A stretch of 64,000 nucleotides of DNA from Tipula vernalis (lineage: Eukaryota > Arthropoda > Insecta > Diptera > Tipulidae): the NCBI GenBank assembly GCA_958295665.1, contig OY282558.1:49607389-49671388 (forward strand), read 5' to 3'. Every line of letters begins with the position of its first letter. The first letter of the stretch is position 1. Positions 32,245 to 42,596 of this stretch are shown in pieces. The notes under the pieces were generated by a model, which saw nothing but the letters and a program-made list of their open reading frames with translations, was not told where the DNA came from and made no database searches. Made by a program: the position numbers and the translations under genes.

Positions 32245-34575
32245 AAAATTAAGAGCTTTGAATGAAACATTTAAGGAGTTGGGCTTTAAATAAAAATTTA
32301 AAGAGTTTAGCTTCGAATGAAAAACTTAAGGAGTAGAGCTTTGAATGCAATAGTTTCGGAGCCGCTTTGAATGAAAAATTTAAAGAGTCTAGCTTCGAAT
32401 TAAAAATTTACAGAGTTTTGCTTTGAATGAAAAGATTCCAGCTATGAATTTTAAAAATTTATATATTTGAGCTTTGAATGAAAAATTTAAAGGTTTGAGC
32501 TTAGAACGCAACATTTTCAGAGTCAAGATTTGGATGCACAATTTTAAGAGAGCTTTGAGAAATTTGAGCTTTGAATAAAAAATTTAAAGATTCGAGCTTT
32601 GAATGAAAAATTTAAAGAGTAGAGCTTAGAATGAAATTTAAAAAGTCAAGCTTTGTATGAAATATTTAAAGAGTCGTTCATAGTCAAGTTTTGAATGCAA
32701 AATTTAAAGAGTCGAGCTTTGAATAAAAAATTTAAGGAGTCTTACTTCAAGTGAAAAGCCTAAAGCGTTTGCATGCAAAAGTTTCGGAGTCAGGCTTTGA
32801 ATGAAAAATTTTTAGAGTCGAGTTTTGAATAAAAAATTTAAAGGGTTGAGCTTAGAATGAAAAATTTAAAGAGTATAGATTTGAATGAAAAATTAAAGAG
32901 TCTAGCTTCGAATTAAAAATTTACCAAGGTGTGCTTTGAATGAAATGATATAGAAAATTTAAACAATCGAGCTTTGAATTTTAATAATTCGAGCTTTGAA
33001 TGAAAAAGTTGATTTGAGATTAGAACGCAAAATATTCATAGCCGAGCTTTGAATGCAAAATTTTCAAAGAGTCTAGTTTCTAATGAAAAACTTTAAGAGT
33101 AAAACGTTGAGTGCAAAAGTTTCGGAGTCGGGCTTTGAATGCAAAATTTTCAAATTCGTGTTTTGAATGAAAAATTTAAGGAGTTGAGCTTTAAATGAAA
33201 AATTTAAAGAGTCTAGCTTCGAAATAAAAATTTACAGAGTCTTGCTTTGAATGCAAACATTTTCAGAGTTAAGATTTGGATGCACAATTTTAAGAGAGCT
33301 TTGAGAAATTTGAGCTTTGAATAAAAAATTTAAAGATTCGAGCTTTGAATGAAAAATTTAAAGAGTAGAGCTTAGAATGAAAATTTAAAAAGTCAAGCTT
33401 TGAATGAAATATTTAAAGAGTCAAGCTTTCACTGCAATATTTTCATAGTCAAGTTTTGAATGCAAAATTTAAAGAGTCTAGCTTAAAGTGAAAAACCTAA
33501 AGAGTAGAGCTTTGAATGCAAAAGTTTCGGAGTCGGGCTTTGAATGCAAACTTTTCAGATTCGAATTTTGAATGAAAAGATTCCAGCTATGAATTTTAAA
33601 AATTTGAATATTCGAGCTTTGAATGAGAAAGTTAAAGATTTGAGCGTAGAATGCAACATTTTCAGAGTCGAACTTTGAATGCAAAAATTTTCATAGTTAA
33701 GATTTGGATGCAACATTTCATTTTGAGAGAGCTTTGAGAATTTTGATCTTTGAATAAAAAAATTAAAGAGTTGAGCTTTGAAAGAAATATTTAAATACAT
33801 AGTTAAGCTTTAAATGCAAAATTTAAAGAGACGAGCTTTGAATAAAAAATTTGAGGAGTGAGAATTGAATTGATTGATTGATTTTGAATGAAAAATTTGA
33901 AGATTCCAGCTTTGAATGAAAAAGTTAAAGATTTGAGATTATTCAAGTTTTGGAAGCAAAATTTAAAGAGTTGGTCTTTGAACAAAAAATTTAAAGAGTT
34001 GAGCTTTGAAAGAAATATTTAAAGAATCGAGCTTTGAATGAAACATTTAACGATTCTAGCTTTGAATAAAAAATGTAAAGAGTCGAGCTTAGAATGCAAA
34101 ACATTCAGCGTCGAGCTCTGAAAGCAAAATTTTAGGAGTTGATCTGAAAAAGTTGAAGAGTTCAGCATTTTCATAGTCAAGTTTTGACTGTAAAATTTAA
34201 AGCTTTGAATGAAAAATTTAAACAGTTGAATTTTAAATGGAAAATTTTTAGAGTCGCGCTTTGAATGCTAAATTTTCAGAGTCGAGTTTTGAATAAAAAA
34301 TTTAGAGTTGAGCTTAGAATGAAAAATGTTTAGAGTCGAGCTTTGAATGAAACATTTAAAGAGTTTAGCTACTCATATGATTGAAAAATTTAAAGCGTTA
34401 AGTTTTGAATGAAATGTTTAACGATTCGAGCTTTGGATAAAAAAAATTAAAGAGTCGAGCTTAGAACACAAAACTTTCAGAGCCGAGCTTTGAATGCAAA
34501 ATTTTCATAGTCGAGCTTTGAATGTAAATTTTAAAGAGTTGAGCTTGAATAAAAAATTTAAAGATTCGACGTTTG
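32245..34575. repeat. 28-bp minisatellite, about 80 degenerate units (2.3 kb)
   Basis: The typical unit is GAGTCGAGCTTTGAATGAAA followed by AATTTAAA. Units vary by substitutions and small indels (for example GAGCTTAGAATGCAAAA and GTCAAGTTTTGAATGCAAA). A longer block of about 150 bp is repeated, at about 32522-32675 and 33278-33424, showing segmental expansion inside the array. Minus-strand open frames here are by-products of the repeat. The array ends next to a mariner remnant. Confidence 0.95.
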
Positions 34576-35395
34576 CACGTCCGTCATCGACCGGAACAAG
34601 TGGTAGTTGGAAGGAGCAATGTCTGGTAAATATGGCGGGTGGGGTAGGACATCCCATTGAAGCGCCTCCAAAGTTTCCTAACCGAATTTTGCAATATGTG
34701 GTCGAGCGTTGTCATGCTGAAAGATCACTTTGTCATGTGTTTTGACATATTGTGGACATTTGAGTTGTAATACTCAGCTTAACTGCAGCAATTGTTGTTA
34801 ATAACGTTCTCCAATGATGGTTTCGTTAGGCTGGAGTATCTCATAGTAGATCCCTTCGAACTGATCCCACCAGATGAACAGAATTAGTCGGTTTCACCGT
34901 TGAAGTTGATGCATGACCGGGCTTACCTTACGATTTTCTGCGCTTTGGCTTGTCGTAGTGGATTCATTTTTCGTCCCCCCGTTACGATTTGATGCAAAAA
35001 ACACGATGTAACGATTCCCTTATTTTTGCACCATACCCATGGCCTTGAGATGGTTTTGAATCGATTGTTGAGCCACTCTCAATGTATCAGCGAGCCCCTC
35101 TTGAGTTTGGAATGAATCTTGGTCCGATAACGTCTCCAACTCAGCGTCTTCAAACTTTTACTGGCCTCTTTTCACGTTCTTTTGCCTCTGCTTCACACAG
35201 CAATCCATGTTCACCAGCTGCACTTTTCTTCAAATTAAAACTAAAAAGCAGTGCTTCCCGCAAATTGAATTTTGTTGGCACAAAGGTTGACATGGTTAGA
35301 GCACAAAATAAATATGTTGTTTACACTTCTGTTCTGAGGAAAATGATGACGCTTTAACAAGAATATAAACTTAAAACTTATTTGTACATCCAATA
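34576..35395 (-). pseudogene. mariner-family transposase remnant
   Basis: On the minus strand, fragments of a mariner (IS630-Tc1-mariner) transposase are readable in several frames: a WDQFEGIYYEILQPNETI stretch at about 34870-34815, an HDNARPHI-like stretch near 34725-34700, and PSNYHLFRS-like residues near 34600. The N-terminal part toward 35300 is less clear. At the right is a terminal-repeat-like sequence, TGTACAAATAAGTTTTAA. Which mariner subgroup is not resolved. The gene is inactive. Confidence 0.75.
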
Positions 35396-35452
35396 TATTA
35401 ATGTGAATTGTATTCAATTCACATTAATATATTGGGTGTACAAATAAGTTTT
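35373..35452. repeat. 37-bp near-perfect palindrome of mariner-like ends
   Basis: 35373-35409 and 35416-35452 are reverse complements with one mismatch and a 6-nt spacer. Each arm contains a mariner-type end, TGTACAAATAAGTTTT. Two terminal repeats therefore face away from each other with about 40 bp between them. The second one (right) has no transposase attached. Confidence 0.95.
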
Positions 35453-35531
35453 AAAGCGAAATACAGCCTCAATATTGGTTCACCTAAACATTCAATTTGC
35501 TTAGCCTATGATGTTATATGCCTATTAAATG

Positions 35532-35740
35532 CAGGGCAGATTAAAGCCTAGGCAAACTAGGCCCTTGCCTAGGGGCCGTGATTTTTGGAGGCCTGTTAAT
35601 TTCGTGCTCCATTAATAGGTTAGTTTGGTTTTTCAGAATTTTGGAAGACTGGCTACTCATTTTCGACAATCCGACGCTGGGCTCGTATTTCTGAATCCAA
35701 TCGAAACAGTTGTCGATGACTTTAGTATAAAGCAAATTAA
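35532..35740. other. Possible hAT-type element end
   Basis: The segment starting GCAGGGCAGATTAAAGCCTA, with CCTTGCCTAGGGGCC after it, resembles ends of hAT elements that begin CAGGGGCGGAT. The minus-strand frame 35735-35541 ends APRQGPSLPRL, a wording that is often produced by such ends. The opposite end and the target duplication were not found. Confidence 0.4.
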
Positions 35741-36289
35741 ATGTTCAATAGGAATCTACCGATGACTTTTTCGGATGAATTTCGAGAATACGGGCCCTGG
35801 AATGATTCATTCCGCAACTTCTGCCAATACGTTATTTCGATTGGGTTAAGGTAGGGATCTTCCAAAACGCTTCAATAACTTTGCAGTTGGAAATAAATGA
35901 AGTGTTGGTCCATTGGCTAGTTAATTATAACTATTGGCTAAATGTCACGCTAGGAAATGCTCACAGCCCCACACAATTCAGATTCGACGTGATCTTAATA
36001 GTATACCTGAGAATTTTGTATCAATGACTACCTTAATTAAATTTGCCACCATTTTCCGGGATATATTAAGAATTTCCGTCCTTTCGCGATTTTTTTGAAG
36101 CTTCAATTGATAACAAAAAAATCGCAAAGTGCACAAGCTTTAATATTTAAAAGGATTCTTACGCGATGAGAAGGCTGCTTTAGTATGCTACCTACCTTCT
36201 ACACGACAGAAGTGATGAACTTGGGAGTTGTGCTCCGTAACCGAAATTTACTCAATCTACTACGTAAGTTACGTAACTAACTTTTAGCA
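35741..36289. other. Interval without recognised gene
   Basis: AT-rich, without long open frames. It may include the degraded 5' part of the BEL/Pao remnant that follows. Confidence 0.4.
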
Positions 36290-37300
36290 ATGAACATTAG
36301 TGTTAGAAGAGCTTTAACAGTGAACAAAAGGCTCTGTCTTAATTGTTTATCTGTGACTCACAAAGCACTAGCGGCAATACTGAGTCATCAAGACCTACTG
36401 CCGATACTAGTTCATCATTTGATACGCCACAACAAACGCCAAGCTGTTCGCTTGGAAAATGATTCCTTTTCAACGGCGACGAAACAACTCTACAATCTAG
36501 AAAGTAAACTGCAGTCAAACCAAGCATTAAAAAAGGAATGTATAAAGGCAATGGAGGATTTTATAGCGCAAGGTCACTTGGAATGCATTCCCGAAGAAGA
36601 TATTAATGGATAAAGGAAGGAAGTTTCACTACGAAAGTTCCTGTAGTTTTTGATGGGTCTTGTAAAACTTACACTTACGTTCAATACTTACAAGGTTTCG
36701 ACAACATCGAAACGCTTTAACAGCGAACATTGACACCGACAAGTGTTAGGTCAAAAAGAGTCAATTTTGAAAATGAAACCGCAACTATAAAAATACTCAG
36801 GTTGCAATAAAACCCAGCGAAAGATTCGTTTACTTTTAGTGTGAAATTAGATACAGATACCACAATAACAAAACAATGAAGGTAGATTGGGATTAAGATA
36901 GATTGAGTAGATTGTAAAGTACCTGCAAAAAATGCAGGTTCCAAGAATACCATGGATCTTGCGACGCAAGCGAATGAGCATATGCCGCTGTTATATATTG
37001 CAAAGTCGTTGGAGAAAATGGAGAAATCAAAGTGAATCTGATTGGCTCTAATCAAGCAGGTTTCAATTACAGGATTAGAATTGTATGGGGCTCATTTGTT
37101 GGCGAAGTTATGGAACACCACAAAGATAAATGTACCACCAGCTAGAATTTATGCTTGGACAGATTCCACCATATTTCTCAAATGACTCTCGGAACATTTG
37201 TTCCGAACAGGACATCTGCAATCCTAGAATTATTACCAAGAGGTCAAAAGAGGAGTGGCTGCTGGACAACTAATTTAACTAAACCAATGGTGGTATGCTC
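36290..37300 (+). pseudogene. BEL/Pao remnant (gag end, RT entry, RNase H)
   Basis: The 107-codon frame at 36290-36613 starts with a zinc-knuckle-like LCLNCLSVTHKA and continues with LYNLESKLQSNQALKKECIKAMEDFIAQGHLE, the RT entry region of BEL/Pao. The two are normally far apart, so gag and RT entry are joined by deletion. RNase H pieces follow at about 37060-37200 (SITGLELYGAHLLAKLW and AWTDSTIFLK). The middle of pol is missing. No LTR could be recognised. Confidence 0.7.
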
Positions 37301-37865
37301 TAACGTAGCTAAATAAGGAGGAATAAGGAGGAACATCAATATTTAGCTGGCGAACTTAAAATATGCAGCATGCATACAAACAAAACTGACGATATATTGA
37401 CGGATTTAATCAAAAAAATATTCAACCTACAGTAAACAGATTAGAGTGTTAAGGTACGTATTGCTATTTAGTAGCAAGCAGTGAATACGAACCAGAAATT
37501 AATGAATTATCCAAAAATGAAAGTGTGACTTCACAACAAAATCAGTAGATTATTTTGATATAGTAGCATCCGTCAAAATACTAATTCAAAAGTTCGGCGA
37601 TTGAAATTAATGCGTTTGATTACTCTGATATTACGAACTGTATTGAAATAACAGCTCTAATAATTTTCTATTAAGTTTGCACAATAAAAATATTTTCAAT
37701 AAATTTGATGTATTAGAAGTTCAAAATTCGTTCATCCATTCCATTACAGGATCTATTATGAATGATGTAAACATTTTAGTGCAGCAAACTTCACCTATTT
37801 AGAACACCAGAAATTGTTGAGTTTTTGTAAAAATCCGTTGCTTAATTTTGACGTAGACTGAAATT
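37301..37865. other. Interval without recognised gene
   Basis: AT-rich. Any remaining BEL/Pao sequence is too decayed to be read, and the start of the Harbinger element is not visible. Confidence 0.4.
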
Positions 37866-38590
37866 ACAGAAATTTCTATGCTTTGCAAATGGAACACACG
37901 GCGGAATTTCTGTTCCTGCAATATCAGCATTTAAAGGTAATTTTGTTGTTTATTTGTGAGTAATTTCAGACCCGGCAAAGTAAGGCTGAATGTGGAATTT
38001 TCAAAACTGCCTGAGAGCGCTCGATGGCAAGCACATCGCCTTTCATCCATCTAAAGTAGATTGATCCCAGTTTTACAACTATAAAGGATTTAATAGTATT
38101 GTGTCAATGGCGTTGGTAGACGCGGAGTACAGATTCGTTTATATAGATGTGGGATGTAACGGGAGAGTAAGTGACGATGGAGTGTATGCCCAAAGCTTGC
38201 TTTGTCAAGGTATTAGTGCCAATATCATGGATTTTCCGGATGATTCTGTTTTATCGAATGACAGCACCACTAAAAAGATTCCTTATGTTTTCATTGCTGA
38301 CGAATTTTTTAGGCTTACCACAAGGATGATGAAAAACATATTGGAAAATGTTCCACTAAAGAAGAAAAAAAATTTCAACTATAGAATGAGTAGAGCATGG
38401 CGAATCGTTAAAAATTCTTTTAGCATTTTAGCGAATAGATTTGTATAATTTTTTGCTTTAATTACTTGGAAGGAGACTATAATTTCTCGATTTAGGTTTC
38501 AGATTCTTCAACGAAAGAAACTTGACATAAATCACTACACTATACCAAAAGATCCCCCAAGTGTGTATCGGCCGAAAGCTATTGTAAATC
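37866..38590 (+). pseudogene. PIF/Harbinger transposase (DDE_Tnp_4) remnant
   Basis: The DDE transposase domain reads WNFQNCLRALDGKHIAFHP (first D, about 37995-38045), YNYKGFNSIVSMALVDAEYRF, VGCNGRVSDDGVYAQS, FIADEFFRL (second D, 38287-38313) and FNYRMSRAWRIVKNSFSILANRF. The glutamate expected in RIVENSFG is lysine (codon AAA, 38410-38412), so the third catalytic residue is lost. A stop (TGA, near 38060) also breaks the frame. GTAATTTT...TTTCAG near 37938-37970 looks like a small intron. Downstream coding resumes at about 38490. The match to the family is strong; activity is excluded. Confidence 0.88.
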
Positions 38591-39084
38591 ACATTTTAAA
38601 AAATGTATACAATAAATGTATACAATACATTTGCGACAAAAGATCGCAGCTAAATTTAAAAAAAGACTCGAATCAGAAGTCGCAGACATTTTTTTTCTTT
38701 AATTTACATTCAGCCATTTGTTGCGATCGAGGGCGAGGAGCTCACCAACCTTAGAAAAATAATCGTCTACTTTAACGAAATAAATTACATAACTTCTTCT
38801 GTGCAAGTAGCAATTGGCCTGGTTTTCAACATTTTTTATTTTTATTTAATTTACTATACTAGGAAACAAGCCACAAAGTTTGGCAATTTATCCAACTTTA
38901 TTTTTCAACTAAAAGACGAAATCATACATACTGATGTTCAAATATTAATAAGATCATTAGAAAAGGATGGCGATGAGTAACTAAACGGATTAGTATATCA
39001 ATCACTTAGAATTAAGTGAAAACCTGTATGCCTATGTAACGACATATTTATTTATTAACTTAAAATTAGTTTTCGATCGCACAT
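38591..39084. other. Probable 3' part of the Harbinger element, unassigned
   Basis: AT-rich, with GTATACAATAAATGTATAC near 38610. A frame reading VAIGLVFNIFYFYLIYYTRKQ and FIFQLKDEIIHTDVQILIRS is present at about 38810-38975 but is not assignable to a family. Confidence 0.35.
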
Positions 39085-39300
39085 ATCGAATTTCACCAAA
39101 ATTGGTTGACCAATAACCGAGTTCCATCCAAATTGGCCATTTTTCCAGAGCTTCTTCCAAATATCATATTAGAATCCCATTTCCACCGTTCATGTCGAAT
39201 TTCACCATAATCGGTTGAGAAATAACCAAATCACGTTCTACTTGGCCATATTCTAGAACTTCATCTAAAAATCAGTTTAGAATCCCACATTTAGTCAGTA
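39085..39300. repeat. Tandem duplication, about 110-bp unit
   Basis: Two adjacent, diverged copies share TCGAATTTCACCA, TCGGTTGA.AAATAACC, TTGGCCAT and ATTAGAATCCCA-type blocks. They are arranged head to tail. No function is apparent. Confidence 0.7.
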
Positions 39301-39406
39301 TCTTGTTCAAATGTAAATACCGCATAATAAATAATCAATAATGCAATGAAAACCAATTGTTAGTTTCATAAATTCACTTTATTACTTTCTTTTACTCTAG
39401 TAAAAA

Positions 39407-39594
39407 AAAGTTTTGGCTAGCATTGGTTTTAGCTGTCTCATTCAAAGTGGCGCCATTTATTTCTTGGTGTGGAAATATTAATAACTAAAAATCGCTGTTT
39501 ATTTAATTACAAAAACATTAAATCTTCCTTTTCCAAAATTTGCCACCGTCGCCTGTCAAGTGAGACTGCTAAAACCAATCCGTGCCAAAGTTTT
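39407..39594 (+). mobile_element. hAT-type MITE, copy 2 (172 bp), 8-bp duplication
   Basis: The element is 39415-39586, starting GGCTAGCATTGG and ending CCAATCCGTGCC. It is the inverted counterpart of 5371-5530. The direct repeat AAAGTTTT flanks it at 39407-39414 and 39587-39594. It has a 17-21 bp insertion (TTTAATTACAAAAACAT region) and lacks a GCGGTCGC block relative to copy 1. Confidence 0.92.
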
Positions 39595-39644
39595 ATCTGT
39601 TTTGAGGTCCCCTGAGTCCGAAAAAGTGGGTTTCGAAATGGTGT

Positions 39645-39785
39645 CAGTCTGTCAGTCTGTCAGTCTGTCAGTCTGTCAGTCTGTCAGTCTGTCAGTCTGT
39701 CAGTCTGTCAGTCTGTCAGTCTGTCAGTCTGTCAGTCTGTTAGTCTGTTAGTCTGTTAGTCTGTCAGTCTGTCTGTCGGTGTGTG
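39645..39785. repeat. 8-bp microsatellite (GTCAGTCT)n
   Basis: About 16 tandem copies of GTCAGTCT, the last few changed to GTTAGTCT, then GTCTGTCGGTGTGTGTC. The plus-strand frame across it (repeats of SVCQ/SLSV) is a by-product. It lies just outside the MITE's right target duplication. Confidence 0.95.
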
Positions 39786-40424
39786 TCTTCTCTACAGCCC
39801 AGATGGTTTAATCAATCGAACTGAAACTTCAGGTTTAAACTTTTTTGATAAATTGGGAGGTCCCAGTGAATTTTATTCCAAATTGGTCAAACGGAAGTGG
39901 CCACTCCCTTGGTCCAGAAAATTTATTTTGCAAATATGTTAAAAAGTATAAGATTTACAAAAATCTACTTAATACAAAATGTTTCCAAAAATTAAAAAAT
40001 TCAAAAAAAAAAAAAAAAAATTTCAAAATTCTCTGTTCGTAAAAGAAAGTCGTGTGTTGGCCACACCTCCATTTTTTTTTATAAAACACATGAAAGTGCA
40101 ATTGTACCTATCCAGCAGGTTCTCTGCGCCATCTTCAGCTAAAAGCTCTTCTTTCGATGTTACAACTGATATAATTCGTCCCGATCTAATTTAACATTGC
40201 TATATTTTGTCAATCATACAATGAATTTATTCTGTAGTTGTCACTATCATAGCGATTGACTGTGGTAATTTAAGTGTTTGCAGTTTTTCAAATAAATAAA
40301 AGTTGTCAAAGGTTTCCGACATAGTCTTAAAGTAAAATGCATATTTGTATAATTGTATTACAAGTCTCAAGTCTATTGTATATTGTTTTAAAACTAAACT
40401 TTTAATTATAAAGTCCAAAATGAC
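39786..40424. other. Interval without recognised gene
   Basis: Includes an A-run at about 40003-40020. No coding sequence, terminal repeat or tandem structure beyond that. Confidence 0.45.
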
Positions 40425-40830
40425 AAGCCTATAATCTAAAGTCTAAACGCTCAAGTTAAATCTTAAATTCTAAAGCCAAGTCTAACGTTTAAAATCTAAA
40501 GTTTATAGTCTAAAGTTTAAAACCTAAAGTGTAAAATGTAAAGTGCTTATTGTTAAAAAAGTCCAAAGTTTAAAATGAAAATGAAGTCAAACGTTTTAAG
40601 TCTACAGCCTAAAATATAAAATGTACAGTTTAAAGCCAAACGTCTAAAGCGTAAAGGTCAAAGTACAGAGAGTAACGTTTAAAGTGTAAGGTATGGTATA
40701 ATAAAAAAGTGTAAAATTTTAAGTGTATTGTAGTGTAGAGTGTAAAGCGTAACGTGCAAAGTGTAAATTCTTAAATTTGTTAAATGTTAAGCCTAAAATG
40801 TAAAGTGTAAGTCGTAAAGCGTCTACTACC
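40425..40830. repeat. Degenerate TAAAGTCTA-type short-motif tract
   Basis: Irregular recurrences of 9-10 bp motifs such as GTCTAAAG, TTTAAAGTCTA and GTGTAAAG make up almost the whole stretch. Periodicity is loose. It lies upstream of the plus-strand BTB gene, ending about 240 bp before its start codon. Confidence 0.75.
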
Positions 40831-40924
40831 CCTACATACAATAATATTGATTTAGCTGAACATCAAAACGCTTGACAAATTTTAATTTTTCATTGTGTGC
40901 AATTTTTAGGACTATAAATTAAAT

Positions 40925-41073
40925 TACCTTTCGGATAATAACAAACCGTTAATTGGATTTAGAGGTATATTTTAATTTGTATTTTATTTCAGTCTAGTGG
41001 CAAACAGCAAACAATAAACATTTCACCAAGATCACACTTCAACACATCACCATAAAAAATTAAAACTAATAAA
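40925..41073 (+). promoter_or_regulatory. Conserved 5' flank of BTB gene A, putative 5'UTR intron acceptor
   Basis: The stretch TAAATTAAATT, TCGGATAA.AATAA, GTTAATTGG and TTTTATTTCAG|TCTAGTGGCAAAC is shared with the 5' flank of the paralogue on the other strand. The TTTTATTTCAG resembles a 3' splice site, so a 5'UTR intron is likely. The start codon is 41074, in the context AATAAAATGG. The promoter itself was not identified. Confidence 0.55.
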
Positions 41074-42294
41074 ATGGAATTTAGATTAAATAATTCACCA
41101 GACTTAACAATGGCTGACTTGACAAAATTATTGTTTAACCGTAATTTTTTGTCCGACGTGCAATTCCATGTGGCTGGCCAAATCATTTACGCCCATTCGC
41201 TCGAATTAATGAAACGAAGTATTGTGTTCGAAGAAGAGTTATTTACGACGATTGGTAAGATTAAATTGATTCCAATTAACGGCATAAGTTACGAGAACGT
41301 TTATCAATTTGTTCGTTTCATTTATACCGACGAATGTAAAGTGGATAATTCGAATGTAATTGAATTATTAAAATTGGCCATACGGTACAAAGTGATAAAA
41401 CTGGAAAATGAAATAATGCGTGTTATCGACGGAGAAAATATGAATTACAATTTCTACAAGTATTGCTTACAGGAAAATATTCAAATACATCTACGCCGTT
41501 CGGAATTGGCAGCAATAAATAATTTGGGCAAATGTTTAAATTCCGATCAATTTTTAACAGTTCATCGTGATGTGATTGAATTCATCCTAAGATCTGAATA
41601 TATCAAAGCAACAGAGTTTGACCTTTTTATGGCACTCGCTCGATGGATTACCAAAGACAGTCACGATAATCAAATAGAGTTGGACCAACAAAGAGGTCAT
41701 TATGACAATTTAATACGTTTAATTCGTTTCCCACTTATGAAGCCCGAAGAGGTGGTTAAGTGTACAGCACAATATCCGCATTTATTCAAGGATGGTGATT
41801 ATGTATCAATTTTTAAAGAAATGGCACGGACATCAAACAGTGAAAATAATTTGTGGAATTCACAACAAAGGATTCAGCATCAATCACAATATGAATGGGT
41901 AACAATGAATTGCCAAAATTTGGAAACTCAATTTCGTGTATCACAACAAATGTTATTGATTGGGGTACGATTTGGTGGTGATAGAAATAAAACATTAGCC
42001 CATTTAATTATTACAGAAAGGGATTTGGAAGTGAATACGACAACAAAACTAGAAATTAAATGTGCAAAAAGGGTGAAATGGTCAACACATCAAATTAATT
42101 TAGGTGAATCGATTCGATTGCAACCCAATCTACAGTATAGAATACAAATTAAATTTGATGTGATTTGTAAGGAATTGGAAGTTTTTGCGCGAAAAGAAAA
42201 TGTAGCAGTTTTTAGTAATGAAACGCACAATTTGGTTAAATTCCAACAAGTATCTAGGATTATGCTGGAAATGTACTTTAAGTTGGCAGAATAG
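41074..42294 (+). CDS. BTB-BACK protein, copy A (406 aa)
   Basis: Intact, intronless coding sequence from ATG at 41074 to TAG. Residues 15-115 form a BTB/POZ domain (LLFNRNFLSDVQFHV, then YAHSLELMKRSIVFEEEL and YENVYQFVRFIYTDE). Residues about 130-235 look like a BACK domain (NLGKCLNSDQFLTVHRDVIEFILRS and FDLFMALARWI). The C-terminal 130 residues (FRVSQQMLLIGVRFGG) resemble a diverged PHR-like beta domain, as in BTBD1/2/3/6 proteins. Proteins of this type are known as adaptors of Cullin-3 ubiquitin ligases, acting in the cytoplasm or nucleus; that role is inferred from family only. The paralogue at 42597-43826 shares about four residues in five. AATAAA is found at 42329. Confidence 0.93.
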   Translation: MEFRLNNSPDLTMADLTKLLFNRNFLSDVQFHVAGQIIYAHSLELMKRSIVFEEELFTTIGKIKLIPINGISYENVYQFVRFIYTDECKVDNSNVIELLKLAIRYKVIKLENEIMRVIDGENMNYNFYKYCLQENIQIHLRRSELAAINNLGKCLNSDQFLTVHRDVIEFILRSEYIKATEFDLFMALARWITKDSHDNQIELDQQRGHYDNLIRLIRFPLMKPEEVVKCTAQYPHLFKDGDYVSIFKEMARTSNSENNLWNSQQRIQHQSQYEWVTMNCQNLETQFRVSQQMLLIGVRFGGDRNKTLAHLIITERDLEVNTTTKLEIKCAKRVKWSTHQINLGESIRLQPNLQYRIQIKFDVICKELEVFARKENVAVFSNETHNLVKFQQVSRIMLEMYFKLAE

Positions 42295-42596
42295 TTTGTG
42301 TATTTGATAATATTGTAAAATTGTTTAATAAATTTTATTTGATTGTTAAATTCTCAGTTTTCTTATTAGATTTGTTCAAATTTCAGATTCTACACGCCAC
42401 AAGTTTGGAATTTTGGCAAAAGTGTCTACAAATATCGTGATGGCGTTTGATCTCATTGTTGCCAATACAATTTTATGGCTTTTTTGTTAACGGGTTTTAA
42501 AGTTTCATGTTTTATTAAAACAACACCAATGACTTAAAAGTGAAAATGATTAAAACATAAATTTATTAAAAAGTTTTACAATATTACAAACTTAAG
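42295..42596. other. 302-bp shared 3' intergenic region of convergent BTB genes
   Basis: Each gene has an AATAAA: at 42329-42334 for copy A, and on the minus strand near 42560 (TTTATT on the plus strand) for copy B. The immediate 3' flanks are similar in inverse (TTGTAATATTGTAAAA against GATAATATTGTAAAAT), so the duplication reaches past the stop codons. The transcripts could overlap if termination is loose. Confidence 0.7.

Noticed and set aside
33478..33985. Minus-strand open frames within the minisatellite (repeats of SFKA/FKI wording)
   Set aside because: They follow the 28-bp repeat, whose length is not a multiple of three, have no constant start and no domain; they are by-products of low stop density.
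32245..34575. Array considered as CRISPR-like because of its regular repeats
   Set aside because: Units are contiguous and degenerate, with no unique spacers, no cas genes, and an animal genome context.
39560..39751. Plus-strand open frame reading SVCQSVSL repeats
   Set aside because: It is the translation of the GTCAGTCT microsatellite together with a MITE end.
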